Shown: positions 1 to 5,853 of the stretch, piece by piece | Numbering within the stretch: position 1 is the first letter of the stretch | How the letters are laid out: every line of letters starts with the position of its first letter | Origin: an uncultured Collinsella sp. | Lineage (GTDB): Bacteria > Actinomycetota > Coriobacteriia > Coriobacteriales > Coriobacteriaceae | Assembly: GCA_900546085.1 (NCBI GenBank) | Contig: URBS01000083.1 | Span: forward strand, 1 to 9,686 | Direction: 5' to 3' | DNA: 9,686 bases | The notes under the pieces: model-generated | Told to the model about the DNA's origin: nothing | What the model saw: only the letters and a program-made list of their open reading frames with translations | Databases searched by the model: none | Made by a program: the position numbers and the translations under genes

Positions 1-16
1 AGACGCTTTATTGATC

Positions 17-49
17 AAAAAGCCGTACCGGGCGCTAACCCGATACGGC
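17..49 (-). terminator. Intrinsic terminator of the DUF1846 gene
   Basis: Read on the minus strand, an 11-bp stem (22-32 pairing with 39-49, one G-T wobble) closes a 6-nt loop and is followed directly by five Ts (complement of 17-21). It lies about 35 bp past the stop codon of the DUF1846 gene, where a rho-independent terminator is expected. Confidence 0.88.
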
Positions 50-83
50 CAAAATGCAATGCAATTACCGCGGTGCTTCAAAC

Positions 84-1565
84 TTAGCGATGGAAGAAAC
101 CGCGGCGCTCAAACTTGGGCTCGCAGCACACGTTGATACCCAGTTTGCGCAGTACCGTCTCGTCCGTCGGCGAGATAATCACGCTAAAGAAGGCGTCGCA
201 ACCGCGCAGCTGCTCCAGGCCCGAAAGGACACGAGCGGCCGTCTCACTCGTGGCCGAGGTGATCGACAGCGCCATAAGCGTCTCGTCGGTGTGGAGGCGC
301 GGGTTTTTGCTGCCCAGGAAATGCGTCTTGAGCTTGCTGATGGGCTCGATCGCCTCATCGCTAATGACCTCGAGCTCAAGGTCGACGCCCGAGACATGCT
401 TAAGGGCGTTCATAATGAGCGAACTTGCGGCGCCCAGGCGCGTGGAGGTCTTACCGGTCACCACGGAGCCATCGGGCATAACCATGGCACCCACGGGACC
501 ACCCGTCAGCTGCTCCCTGGTGAGGGCCGCCGAGCGCGCCGGTGAGTAGTTCTTATCGATGCCGGCTTTCTTCATAATAATCTTGAGACGGTCGACTTGC
601 TCATCGCCCACGCCGGTACGGCGCACATTTTCGACCGCGGTAAAGTAGCGGCGGACGATCTCCATCTTGGAAGCGTCGCGGCAGGCATCGTCATCGGTGA
701 TGGCAAAGCCGACCATATTGACGCCCATGTCCGTAGGGCTCTGGTAGGGGCTCTTGCCCAGGATCTTTTCCATCAGGGCACGGACTACCGGGAAGGCCTC
801 GACGTCGCGGTTGTAGTTGACCGTGGTCTTGTTGTAGGCCTCCAGGTGGAAGGAGTCGATGATGTTGGCGTCATCGAGGTCTGCCGTGGCGGCCTCGTAG
901 GCAATATTGACCGGATGCGTAAGGGGCAGATTCCAAACCGGGAAGGTCTCGAATTTGGCATAGCCGGCGGCCGTGCCATGCTTGTGCTCGTGATAGAGCT
1001 GAGACAGGCAGGTGGCAAGCTTGCCCGAGCCAGGACCGGGGGCAGTGACCACAACGAGCGGTCGGGTGGTCTCGACAAACTCGTTCTTGCCATAGCCATC
1101 GTCGGACACGATCAGATCGACATCGTGCGGATACCCCTCGATGGGATAGTGCAGCTTGGCGGGAATACCGAGCGCGTTCAGGCGGTTGCGGAACACATCG
1201 GCAGCGGGCTGGCCGGCGTACTGGGTGATGACCACAGCCGCGACGGCAAAGCCGTTGCCGCGGAACAGGTCGACCAGGCGCAAAACGTCCTCGTCATAGG
1301 TAATGCCCAGGTCACCGCGAGCCTTGTTCTTCTCGATGTGGTTCGCGTTAATGGCGATGATGACCTCGACGTCGTCGGCTATGCTCTTGAGCATGCGAAA
1401 CTTGCTGTCCGGCTCAAAACCCGGCAGCACGCGGCTCGCGTGATAGTCGTCAAACAGCTTGCCGCCAAACTCCAAATACAGCTTGCCGCCAAACTGCGAG
1501 ATGCGCTCCTTAATATGAGCGGCCTGCAGCTCGATATACTTCGCGTTGTCGAAACCCTGGCGCAT
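84..1565 (-). CDS. DUF1846 / UPF0371 family protein
   Basis: A 493-residue protein, the usual full length for the DUF1846 (UPF0371) family. I recognise the family from the N-terminal block (residues 2-55, with FGGKLYLEFGGKLFDDYHAS at 25-44 and VLPGFEPDSK at 46-55), which is very conserved. Residues 175-182 (APGPGSGK) form a glycine-rich, P-loop-like turn, and a second GKTSTRLGAASS block lies at 371-382. Structures exist for the family, but as far as I know its biochemical role is not firmly established, so no reaction is assigned. No signal peptide or membrane segment is seen, so it is probably cytosolic. The ATG at 1565 is preceded by GGGAG with about 8 nt spacing, and the conserved N terminus begins at that Met. 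The gene appears monocistronic, with its own promoter upstream and terminator downstream. Confidence 0.93.
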   Translation of the reverse strand: MRQGFDNAKYIELQAAHIKERISQFGGKLYLEFGGKLFDDYHASRVLPGFEPDSKFRMLKSIADDVEVIIAINANHIEKNKARGDLGITYDEDVLRLVDLFRGNGFAVAAVVITQYAGQPAADVFRNRLNALGIPAKLHYPIEGYPHDVDLIVSDDGYGKNEFVETTRPLVVVTAPGPGSGKLATCLSQLYHEHKHGTAAGYAKFETFPVWNLPLTHPVNIAYEAATADLDDANIIDSFHLEAYNKTTVNYNRDVEAFPVVRALMEKILGKSPYQSPTDMGVNMVGFAITDDDACRDASKMEIVRRYFTAVENVRRTGVGDEQVDRLKIIMKKAGIDKNYSPARSAALTREQLTGGPVGAMVMPDGSVVTGKTSTRLGAASSLIMNALKHVSGVDLELEVISDEAIEPISKLKTHFLGSKNPRLHTDETLMALSITSATSETAARVLSGLEQLRGCDAFFSVIISPTDETVLRKLGINVCCEPKFERRGFFHR

Positions 1566-1606
1566 ATATGGCTCCCGTCCCGTTTCGTAAATTAAGTTCC
1601 TACGCG

Positions 1607-1635
1607 ATTATAACGGAGCCCGCCCTCCCCGATAA
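1607..1635 (-). promoter_or_regulatory. Putative promoter of the DUF1846 gene
   Basis: On the minus strand there is a perfect TATAAT -10 box (complement of 1607-1612). A weak -35 (TTATCG, complement of 1630-1635) lies 17 bp further upstream. Transcription would start near 1600, leaving a leader of about 35 nt before the ATG at 1565. The -35 matches consensus at only 3 of 6 positions, so the call rests mainly on the -10 and the position. Confidence 0.6.
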
Positions 1636-1674
1636 CCAGACCATCAACAGGCACCAACCAAACACGCCATCGAA

Positions 1675-1743
1675 AAGTTGCGGTGAAATAGCTCCTGTTT
1701 AACCCCTCAAGACGGCCAAACGGGAACTATTCCACCGCAACTT
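1675..1743. repeat. 26-bp imperfect inverted repeat, 17-nt spacer
   Basis: Arms 1675-1700 and 1718-1743 are reverse complements with three transition differences; the core is GTTGCGGTG..AATAG. The spacer is 1701-1717. Neither strand has a T-tract immediately after it, so it is not an obvious terminator. It lies in a gene-free gap together with two other palindromes, which looks like a dispersed intergenic repeat rather than an operator for either neighbour. Dispersal cannot be shown from this window. Confidence 0.75.
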
Positions 1744-1760
1744 CACCTTTTGGCGCAAAG

Positions 1761-1805
1761 TAACCTGACCCCTTTGCACCAACTTGGTGCGATGGGGTCA
1801 GGTTA
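1761..1805. repeat. 45-bp near-perfect palindrome, REP-like
   Basis: Arms 1761-1782 and 1784-1805 (22 bp each, two differences) surround a single central base, so the DNA could form a very tight hairpin. The outer 12 bp (TAACCTGACCCC) are perfect. The internal CCTGACCCCTTTG differs by one base from a sequence in the hairpin at 9124-9160. Such short GC-rich palindromes carrying GGGG-CAGG motifs resemble REP elements. No transposase is in this window, so the class is inference. Confidence 0.72.
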
Positions 1806-1819
1806 GTTTGCACCATAGC

Positions 1820-1855
1820 AAAAAGGGGCAAAGCCATCTGTTGGCTTTGCCCCTT
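1820..1855 (-). terminator. Intrinsic terminator of gldA
   Basis: A perfect 14-bp stem (1823-1836 with 1842-1855) and 5-nt loop. Read on the minus strand it ends in TTTTT, of which two Ts lie in the stem and three follow it. It starts about 13 bp after the gldA stop codon and is clearly positioned to end that transcript. On the plus strand there is no T-tract. Confidence 0.88.
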
Positions 1856-1867
1856 CCTTAGCTTAGT

Positions 1868-2968
1868 TTACTCATCCATAAGGTAGTAGTGGCCCAGCGC
1901 GTCGGCACCCAGGATGGCGTTTGCGACCATCTCGGGCGTCACCTCAAACGGCATGTTGCACATGGTGTCCTCGGGCGCGCACGCGGCCTCGGCAACAATC
2001 ATGGCCTTCTCGCGCGTAACCTCGGCAACGCCAAGCTCCTTCATCGTGACCGGCAGGCCCAGCTCAATGCAGAAGCCCAAGACTTCCTCGAGTTTCTCAG
2101 TCGGAGCATCCTCGAGTACCAGCTGAACGATGGTGCCAAAGGCGACCTTCTCGCCGTGATACATGCCGTGGCACTCGGGCAGCATCGTCAGGCCATTGTG
2201 GATGGCATGAGCAGCAGCAAGGCCCGAGCTCTCAAAGCCAATGCCCGAAAGCAGCGTATTGGCCTCGATGATATGCTCGACTGCAGGCGTGAGCGCACCC
2301 TTCTCCAGCGCGACCTTGGCCTTGACGCCATCGGCCATAAGCGTCTCGTAGCAGAGCTTGGCGAGCGCCAGACCGGCCATGCCGCCCTTGCCGCCAGCGC
2401 AGGTGCCACCGTCGGCATCATGCGTCGCCTGGGCCTCAAAGTAGGTTGCGAGCGCATCGCCCATACCGGAAACCGTCAGGCGCACCGGGCTCGCCGCGAT
2501 AACCGTCGTATCCATCAGGACAATGTTGGGGTTTGCCTTAAGGAAGAGATATTTATCGAACTGGCCATCGTCGGTGTAGAGCACCGAAAGTGCCGAACAC
2601 GGGGCATCGGTCGAAGCAATGGTGGGGCAAATGATAACCGGGGACTCCAGGTAATAGGCGACGGCCTTCGCGGTGTCGAGGATCTTGCCGCCACCGACGC
2701 CGACGATGATGTCGCAACCGTTGTCGCGAGCGAGCGCAACCAGGCGATCGACCTCGCCCTTGGAGCACTCGCCGTTAAAGTCCTCAAACAGCAGCTCGGC
2801 CTTAGCCTCGGCAAAGCCGCCCTCGATCTTGGCACCGACGCGCTTCTTGCCCGAAGGCGTCACGATGACGAGGGCCTTAGCGCCGAGCGACTCGACATAG
2901 GAGCCGAGCTTGGCCAGCTCGTCCGGGCCCTGGATGTACTTGCTGGGGCTATTGAAGATTGCAGCCAT
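1868..2968 (-). CDS. gldA: Glycerol dehydrogenase (NAD-dependent)
   Basis: A 366-residue cytosolic enzyme that oxidises glycerol to dihydroxyacetone with NAD+, or runs in reverse on small ketols; the length is typical of GldA. The NAD-binding VGVGGGKILDTAKA block is at 89-102, and the glycerol-dehydrogenase signature STDAPCSALSVLYTDDGQF is at 119-137. The three zinc ligands of the family are visible as D171 (GMGDALATYFEA), H254 (AAAHAIHNGLT) and H271 (HGMYHGEKVAFG). Residues near 180-200 are Gly/Cys-rich (DADGGTCAGGKGG), as often seen in this family. The start at 2968 fits the family N terminus, although the ribosome site upstream (GGGAT) is weak. The gene follows the iron-type alcohol dehydrogenase on the same strand, separated by a terminator. 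It may be expressed by read-through or from its own promoter in the AT-rich 2969-2999 stretch. Other polyol substrates cannot be excluded. Confidence 0.93.
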   Translation of the reverse strand: MAAIFNSPSKYIQGPDELAKLGSYVESLGAKALVIVTPSGKKRVGAKIEGGFAEAKAELLFEDFNGECSKGEVDRLVALARDNGCDIIVGVGGGKILDTAKAVAYYLESPVIICPTIASTDAPCSALSVLYTDDGQFDKYLFLKANPNIVLMDTTVIAASPVRLTVSGMGDALATYFEAQATHDADGGTCAGGKGGMAGLALAKLCYETLMADGVKAKVALEKGALTPAVEHIIEANTLLSGIGFESSGLAAAHAIHNGLTMLPECHGMYHGEKVAFGTIVQLVLEDAPTEKLEEVLGFCIELGLPVTMKELGVAEVTREKAMIVAEAACAPEDTMCNMPFEVTPEMVANAILGADALGHYYLMDE

Positions 2969-2988
2969 TTTTATCCCATTCTCTAATA

Positions 2989-3029
2989 ATAAAAAGAAAG
3001 GGGCTCCGTACGGATACGTGCGGAGCCCC
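2989..3029 (-). terminator. Intrinsic terminator of the iron-type ADH gene
   Basis: A 13-bp stem (3000-3012 with 3017-3029, one G-T wobble) with a 4-nt loop. On the minus strand it is followed by TTTCTTTTTATTATT. It lies 22 bp after the stop of the alcohol dehydrogenase gene and 20-30 bp before the gldA start, so it probably limits or tunes co-transcription of the two dehydrogenases. Confidence 0.9.
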
Positions 3030-3051
3030 TCGTTACGATAACAAGAGTCGA

Positions 3052-4275
3052 TTAGAAATCGATGTCGGTGTCGTAGTAGCAGGCCTTGAGGATCTTCTCG
3101 AAGTCGGCAGCCTTGGTCTCACGCGGGTTCTCGGGCGTGCAGGCATCGGTCTCGGCGTTCGCGGCGATCTCGGGCAGCTTGGCGAGGAACTCCTCCTCGG
3201 AAACCATCTGCGGGTTCTCGGCGTCGACCTTCACGCCACCATTCGCGTAATCCTTGATGGACTGCGGAATGTTGAGCTGGTCGTTGAGGTCGCGAATCTT
3301 CTGGACGAGCGCAGCGATGAGCTCCTCGTTGGTCTCGCCGGGAAGGTGCAGGATCTCCTTGGCCACATAAGCGTAACGCTCGGCAGCACGGGGATCCTTG
3401 GAGTTCCACTGGATGACCTTGCCCAGGTACATGGCGTTAGCAGCACCGTGGATGATGTGGCCGTTCTCAAAGGCTGCACCGGTCTTGTGAGCCATGGAGT
3501 GAACGATGCCGAGCAGACCCGAGGAGAAGGCGATACCGGCGATGCACTGAGCCTCGTGCATGTGCTGACGGGCCTCATGGTCGCCAGCATAGGACTTGGG
3601 CAGCCACTCGACGATCTCGCGGATGCCGTGCAGAGCGTTGGCATCGGTGAACATAGAAGCGCAGGTGGAAACGTAGGCTTCCATGCAGTGGGTCAGAGCG
3701 TCCATGCCGGTGTGAGCGCAAAGCTTAGCAGGCATGGTGTAGGTGAGCTCGGGGTCGACGATGGCGACATCCGGGGTGATGTTGAAGTCGGCCAGCGGGT
3801 ACTTGATGCCCTTGGCGTAGTCGGTGATGACGGAGAACGCGGTGACCTCGGTAGCGGTACCGGAGGTAGAGGAGATGGCGCAGAAATGAGCCTTCTGACG
3901 CAGCTCGGGGAAGCTGAACGGCTGGATGATGTTATCGAAGGACTCCTCGGGATACTCGTAGAAGACCCACATGGCCTTAGCGGCATCGATGGGCGAGCCG
4001 CCGCCGATGGCGATAATCCAGTCGGGCTCGAACTCGCGCATGGCCTCGGCGCCCTTCATGACCGTCTCGATGGACGGATCGGACTCGACGCCCTCGAACA
4101 GCTTGACCTCGAAACCGCCTTCCTTAAGGTCGGCCTCAACGTCCTGCAAGAACCCGCCGCGGCGCATAGAGCTGCCGCCAGAAACGATGATGGCCTTCTT
4201 GCCCTTGAGGTTCTTCACCTCGTGGCGAGCGCCCTCACCAAAGTACAGATCGCGAGGATTGGTAAAACGTCCCAT
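3052..4275 (-). CDS. Iron-containing alcohol dehydrogenase (Fe-ADH superfamily)
   Basis: A 407-residue NAD(P)H-dependent aldehyde/alcohol oxidoreductase. Cofactor-binding GGGSPIDAAK is at 91-100 inside EPDWIIAIGGGSPIDAAKAM, a form shared with butanol dehydrogenases and the C-terminal ADH domain of AdhE. Metal ligands by motif are D192 and H196 (GMDALTHCMEAY), H259 (GIVHSMAHKTGA) and H276 (HGAANA). The stretch between the last two is three residues longer than in E. coli AdhE as I remember it (AAFENGHIIH against SQFHIPH). I chose the ATG at 4275 because AGGAGG sits 6 nt upstream and the family N terminus (FTNPRDLYFGEG) follows at once. An in-frame Met 17 codons further up would add a basic, non-conserved leader. 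The probable role is reducing fermentative aldehydes to alcohols to regenerate NAD(P)+. The exact substrate cannot be read from sequence. Confidence 0.93.
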   Translation of the reverse strand: MGRFTNPRDLYFGEGARHEVKNLKGKKAIIVSGGSSMRRGGFLQDVEADLKEGGFEVKLFEGVESDPSIETVMKGAEAMREFEPDWIIAIGGGSPIDAAKAMWVFYEYPEESFDNIIQPFSFPELRQKAHFCAISSTSGTATEVTAFSVITDYAKGIKYPLADFNITPDVAIVDPELTYTMPAKLCAHTGMDALTHCMEAYVSTCASMFTDANALHGIREIVEWLPKSYAGDHEARQHMHEAQCIAGIAFSSGLLGIVHSMAHKTGAAFENGHIIHGAANAMYLGKVIQWNSKDPRAAERYAYVAKEILHLPGETNEELIAALVQKIRDLNDQLNIPQSIKDYANGGVKVDAENPQMVSEEEFLAKLPEIAANAETDACTPENPRETKAADFEKILKACYYDTDIDF

Positions 4276-4287
4276 ACTGTGCCTCCT
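4276..4287 (-). promoter_or_regulatory. Strong ribosome binding site that fixes the Fe-ADH start
   Basis: On the minus strand AGGAGG (complement of 4282-4287) lies 6 nt before the ATG at 4275. It decides the start in favour of the 407-residue form over the 17-codon longer reading. Confidence 0.85.
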
Positions 4288-4311
4288 AAACAAGCCCCTC
4301 TTAGACTTGCG

Positions 4312-4342
4312 TATATAACGGAGCACCCGATTGGCTCCGTTA
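4312..4342 (-). promoter_or_regulatory. Putative Fe-ADH promoter -10 overlapped by an inverted repeat
   Basis: Minus-strand TATATA (complement of 4312-4317) lies about 37 bp upstream of the start codon and could be the -10. I see no convincing -35. A 9-bp perfect inverted repeat, TAACGGAGC (4316-4324) and GCTCCGTTA (4334-4342) with a 9-nt spacer, overlaps the upstream edge of this box, the geometry of an operator. The decamer ATAACGGAGC also occurs at the same place relative to the DUF1846 -10 (1610-1619). No regulator is encoded nearby, so operator function is inference. Confidence 0.45.
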
Positions 4343-4774
4343 GGACCGTTTTGCGCGTTGCCGGCGATGACAATGCGCGATGTCTAAACGTCTCAACGCT
4401 CAGACAAACACTATTTTACCGTTCTGGTTGGTCAGTTATTCACCGAAAGCCAACAATGATGAAACGTTTTTTCTATCTCTGAAGACCCTTGGGGGCATTC
4501 ATACTCCCAAGCTGGGCAAACGTTTTATCAAGGTTGACTACATATCCCGGGCAGGACTGTGCCCCTCCAAAATGCGCCCCGTTCGCCGCCAAAAATCGAC
4601 CGTTTGCGGCACCGTGATACCACTCGGTCGTCCAGGGTGCCGACATTTGTGCGACATCCGTCTTCGTGGTGCAAAGGTGCATGTCCACGTGCGGCACTCC
4701 CGGTGTGCCACATGCGGGTAAACTAGAACCTTATATAGAGATATTTGAACCCTAACCGCAGCAAAGGAGGCCCC
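4343..4774. other. Divergent gene-free region with short palindromes and motif repeats
   Basis: About 430 bp without a convincing gene: the open frames across it lack family features and good ribosome sites. It holds two copies of AAACGTTTT (4462-4470 and 4518-4526) with an 8-bp hairpin between them (4488-4495 with 4504-4511, one wobble). It also holds a GTGC-rich stretch (4637-4715) ending in a nested palindrome. Possible -10 elements for the rightward operon are TAAACT (4719-4724) and TTATAT (4731-4736), neither with a clear -35. This region presumably carries the promoters of both divergent transcription units. Confidence 0.55.
4763..4770 (+). promoter_or_regulatory. Ribosome binding site that fixes the start of the first TPR-like gene
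   Basis: AAAGGAGG lies 4 nt before the ATG at 4775. It decides against the upstream in-frame TTG at 4745, which would place the ribosome site inside the coding sequence. Confidence 0.85.
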
Positions 4775-5851
4775 ATGGCATTCGACCCCATACAAGAGGA
4801 TTGCCATCGCCTCGTTCTTGAGGCCTTGCGCCGCGACAATATTCCACTCACCGACGGCCCCGCCGTAGAGCGTCTGATGGAACAATTCACCCGTAACCCC
4901 GCGCCGCTCATCGTGCACGACCGCGACCGAGCTGGGCATCTGATCGCCAAGGTCGTCGAGGCCGTCGATTACCGCATCCCCTTTATCCCCGACGACGTCC
5001 AGGCAGAGCAAGAAGAAGCCGCGACCGAGAACATGCTCCGCGAGGCAGCCGCACTCGATCCGGCCAACTGGGATGCCCAGCGCATGCTGACGGCGCTCAC
5101 CGCCGAATCCAACGAGGAATACGTACAGTATCTGGTGTCCAAGTGCGACGAGGTGGAGCACGACCTGGCGCTCAAGATTGCCTCTGCGCAAGACCCCTAC
5201 GAGCGCGAGGCCGCTGGCGACCTTATGCGCCGCCCCTACCTGCGCTGGCTTGCCGCCCTTGCGTCGCGCGCCCTCATTAGCGGCCGCTATCGCATGTCGC
5301 TCGAAGCCGCAAACCGCAGCCTCGACTTTGCCCCCAACGATCCGGCCGGCGTCCGCCACACCGCGATGCTCGCCATGGCAAAGCTCGAATACCCCGCCGA
5401 GGAGCTCAAAAGATTTCGCTCCGCCCACTCCGTACCCTATCTCGCGAATACCCCGCTGCGCCGCCGCCCCAAAGATGCGGAGCGCGACTTGGACCCGTGG
5501 ACGCTCATCGCACTGATGAGCGCAGCCTGGCGCGAGCTGGACTACGAGGGCGCCGAGCACTACCTGCGTATCCTTGCGCGCTCGTGTCCGCACGCGGCCG
5601 AGGCGCTCTACTTCCAAACCGAGTTTCCCGATGGCGTCTATGCCCGCGTCAACGTGGGTGCAGGCTCCACCGACGAGCTCGTCCTTGCACTGTCCGAGGC
5701 GACGCCGGTACTGCAGGAGGGCCTGGGCGCTCCCGACAACGCCAGCTTTGCCGCCTGGGTCGCCACCAACGACATCGTGCGTTCCCAGATCGACGAGCGC
5801 ATCCTGCGCGCAGCCGAGCAGGGGCTTCCATTTAAGGGAGGAGACCTCTAA
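4775..5851 (+). CDS. TPR-like helical-repeat protein of unknown function (first of a paralogous pair)
   Basis: A 358-residue protein that I cannot assign to a characterised family. It is almost entirely predicted amphipathic helices, with no signal peptide or hydrophobic membrane segment, so it is probably cytosolic. Degenerate TPR-like units are visible at about 86-110 (LREAAALDPANWDAQRMLTA), 155-205 (LRWLAALASRALISGRYRMS then LEAANRSLDFAPNDP) and 241-280 (PWTLIALMSAAWRELDYEGA then EHYLRILARSCPHAAEALY). The small-residue pattern and the DFAPNDP-type turn are TPR hallmarks. The next gene encodes a diverged copy of the same architecture, and the two overlap by one base. As first gene of an operon leading into murT-gatD it may act as a scaffold or partner for cell-wall work, but that is guilt by association only. 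The start is set by AAAGGAGG 4 nt before the ATG. Confidence 0.85.
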   Translation: MAFDPIQEDCHRLVLEALRRDNIPLTDGPAVERLMEQFTRNPAPLIVHDRDRAGHLIAKVVEAVDYRIPFIPDDVQAEQEEAATENMLREAAALDPANWDAQRMLTALTAESNEEYVQYLVSKCDEVEHDLALKIASAQDPYEREAAGDLMRRPYLRWLAALASRALISGRYRMSLEAANRSLDFAPNDPAGVRHTAMLAMAKLEYPAEELKRFRSAHSVPYLANTPLRRRPKDAERDLDPWTLIALMSAAWRELDYEGAEHYLRILARSCPHAAEALYFQTEFPDGVYARVNVGAGSTDELVLALSEATPVLQEGLGAPDNASFAAWVATNDIVRSQIDERILRAAEQGLPFKGGDL

Positions 5852-5853
5852 TG
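5836..5853 (+). promoter_or_regulatory. Translational coupling site between the two TPR-like genes (TAATG)
   Basis: The stop TAA of the first gene (5849-5851) shares its last base with the ATG of the second (5851-5853). GGGAGGAG (5836-5843) lies 7 nt upstream inside the first gene. This layout usually gives linked, roughly equal translation of the two proteins. Confidence 0.85.

Noticed and set aside
597..1595. Long plus-strand open frame opposite DUF1846 (and similarly 1889-2986 opposite gldA, 7438-8532 opposite murT-gatD)
   Set aside because: Antisense shadows produced by GC-rich codon use; the sense genes carry clear conserved motifs.
4276..4326. Longer N terminus for the Fe-ADH starting at 4326
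   Set aside because: The AGGAGG site and conserved family N terminus both point to the ATG at 4275; the extension would also cover the presumed promoter.
2959..4482. 507-residue plus-strand open frame opposite the Fe-ADH gene
   Set aside because: High-GC shadow of the real gene: no family features, runs through the terminator, and the opposite strand is an unambiguous dehydrogenase.
4380..4721. 113-residue open frame in the divergent intergenic region (and minus-strand frames at 4473-4697 and 4528-4713)
   Set aside because: No recognisable motif, poor ribosome sites, erratic composition, and overlap with the hairpins and repeated motifs of a regulatory region.
4745..4774. TTG start adding ten residues to the first TPR-like protein
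   Set aside because: It would put AAAGGAGG inside the gene; that site is ideally spaced for the ATG at 4775.
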